Positions 44,603 through 44,823 of a DNA stretch of 44,823 nucleotides are shown piece by piece; position 1 is the stretch's first letter; every line of letters begins with the position of its first letter. The DNA is from Bacteroides sp. UBA7333 (GTDB lineage: Bacteria > Bacteroidota > Bacteroidia > Bacteroidales > Bacteroidaceae): assembly GCA_002471195.1 (NCBI GenBank), contig DKPN01000020.1, positions 47,199 to 92,021 of the forward strand, given 5' to 3'. Under the pieces are notes generated by a model that made no database searches, was not told where the DNA came from, and was given only the letters and a program-made list of their open reading frames with translations. Position numbers and translations under genes: made by a program.

Positions 44603-44823
44603 TTAAGTTAGCTCTCAAAAATTAATAATCAATTTAATCATTAACTTTACAAAAACAGGTAGACTATGACTACAAAGACAAACAAAAAATTGGGTCGCCC
44701 ATCGACAAAGAGTATCGATAACCCAACAGCAAAATCAGAAAAGCTCATCAAAGAGATTCGCCGAGCTACAAAACGTATTTTCACCTCCGAACAAAAGGTT
44801 CTTATCATTATGGAGGGTATTCG
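44601..44823 (+). mobile_element. Left end of an insertion sequence (IS3-like), truncated by window
   Basis: Inferred left boundary at or near 44601, where TGTTAAGTTAGC begins and the helicase frame ends. A transposase-like gene starts 65 nt further in. TTTGAGAGC (44591-44599) and GCTCTCAAA (44611-44619) form a 9-bp inverted repeat across the junction. The right end and target duplication are outside the window, so family and boundary are provisional. Confidence 0.5.
44666..44823 (+). CDS. OrfA-like transposase, N-terminal part only
   Basis: The first 52 codons of a gene running off the right edge. A basic, polar start (MTTKTNKKLGRPSTKS) leads to RRATKRIFTSEQKVLIIMEGI, which resembles the beginning of the Transposase_8 helix-turn-helix of IS3-type OrfA proteins, where a patterned EEKLRIVLEGLRGE-type stretch is usual. 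The catalytic DDE part would lie downstream or in a second frame. A different DNA-binding protein cannot be excluded from 52 residues. Confidence 0.65.
   Translation, partial: MTTKTNKKLGRPSTKSIDNPTAKSEKLIKEIRRATKRIFTSEQKVLIIMEGI

Noticed and set aside
1..44823. CRISPR array, phage structural genes or rRNA operon.
   Set aside because: No regularly spaced direct repeats with spacers, no capsid/terminase/tail genes and no rRNA sequence were seen.

Overview
The window looks like a chromosomal segment from a low-GC member of the Bacteroidota, most likely order Bacteroidales. Four things support this. The -7 box TAnnTTTG recurs upstream of genes, and upstream of the tRNA it sits exactly 19 nt after a TTTG -33 box. 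The families present are typical of the phylum: a hybrid two-component regulator, fimbrillin-like lipoproteins, PorX and a PorW/SprE-like lipoprotein, DUF4494, DUF3822 and a histone H1-like protein. Strong Shine-Dalgarno sequences are scarce. Intergenic DNA is AT-rich. I cannot name a genus.

Layout. 1-4.3 kb: a hybrid histidine kinase/AraC regulator cut by the window edge, overlapping by 1 nt a pair of half-length chromate-transporter (CHR) genes. 4.3-6.8 kb, minus strand: an SPFH/band-7 membrane protein, an exported alpha/beta hydrolase and a 58-aa ribbon-helix-helix protein in one operon. Behind its promoter lies a phased array of 23-bp repeats. 7.2-9.1 kb: O-acetylhomoserine sulfhydrylase, divergent from an Lrp/AsnC regulator. 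9.2-15.3 kb: a plus-strand run of HAD phosphatase, PIF1-like helicase with TPRs, AsmA-like protein and a YrdC/Sua5 protein. 15.3-21 kb: phosphoglycolate phosphatase-like HAD, a RecD2/Dda-like helicase, an unknown membrane protein, DUF3822, rsmD and a cardiolipin synthase. 21-25.8 kb: a large TonB-dependent-like barrel, a small membrane protein and aroB. 25.85 kb: tRNA-Pro(GGG) with its own promoter and terminator. 26.2-29.8 kb: two divergent fimbrillin-like lipoproteins. 30.1-38.8 kb: a potassium channel, aroA, a small membrane protein, a metal ABC permease, a PorW/SprE-like TPR lipoprotein, porX, tsaE and an Imm17-like small membrane protein. 38.8-39.3 kb: about 340 bases between strong hairpins that no standard gene explains. 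39.3-41.5 kb, minus strand: DHOD-like protein, YggS and DUF4494.

From about 41.55 kb to the right edge the window is accessory DNA. It holds a tyrosine recombinase with an atypical active site, a histone H1-like gene with its own promoter and terminator, the C-terminal part of a Ski2-like SF2 helicase whose frame stops abruptly near 44602, and the start of an insertion sequence whose OrfA-like transposase runs off the window. The simplest reading is an integrated island whose helicase gene was broken by the insertion sequence.

How genes work together. The most coherent module is PorW/SprE-like plus PorX (regulation and structure of type IX secretion), 13 nt apart and followed by tsaE. The tRNA t6A pathway is represented by tsaE and, if the YrdC-family gene is the synthase rather than a YciO paralogue, by that gene too. 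aroB and aroA both serve the shikimate pathway but are not in one operon. The SPFH operon ends with a small DNA-binding protein that could regulate it. No complete, clearly undescribed system can be demonstrated from sequence alone. The best leads are the 38.9-39.2 kb region, the 23-bp repeat array, and the broken helicase island.
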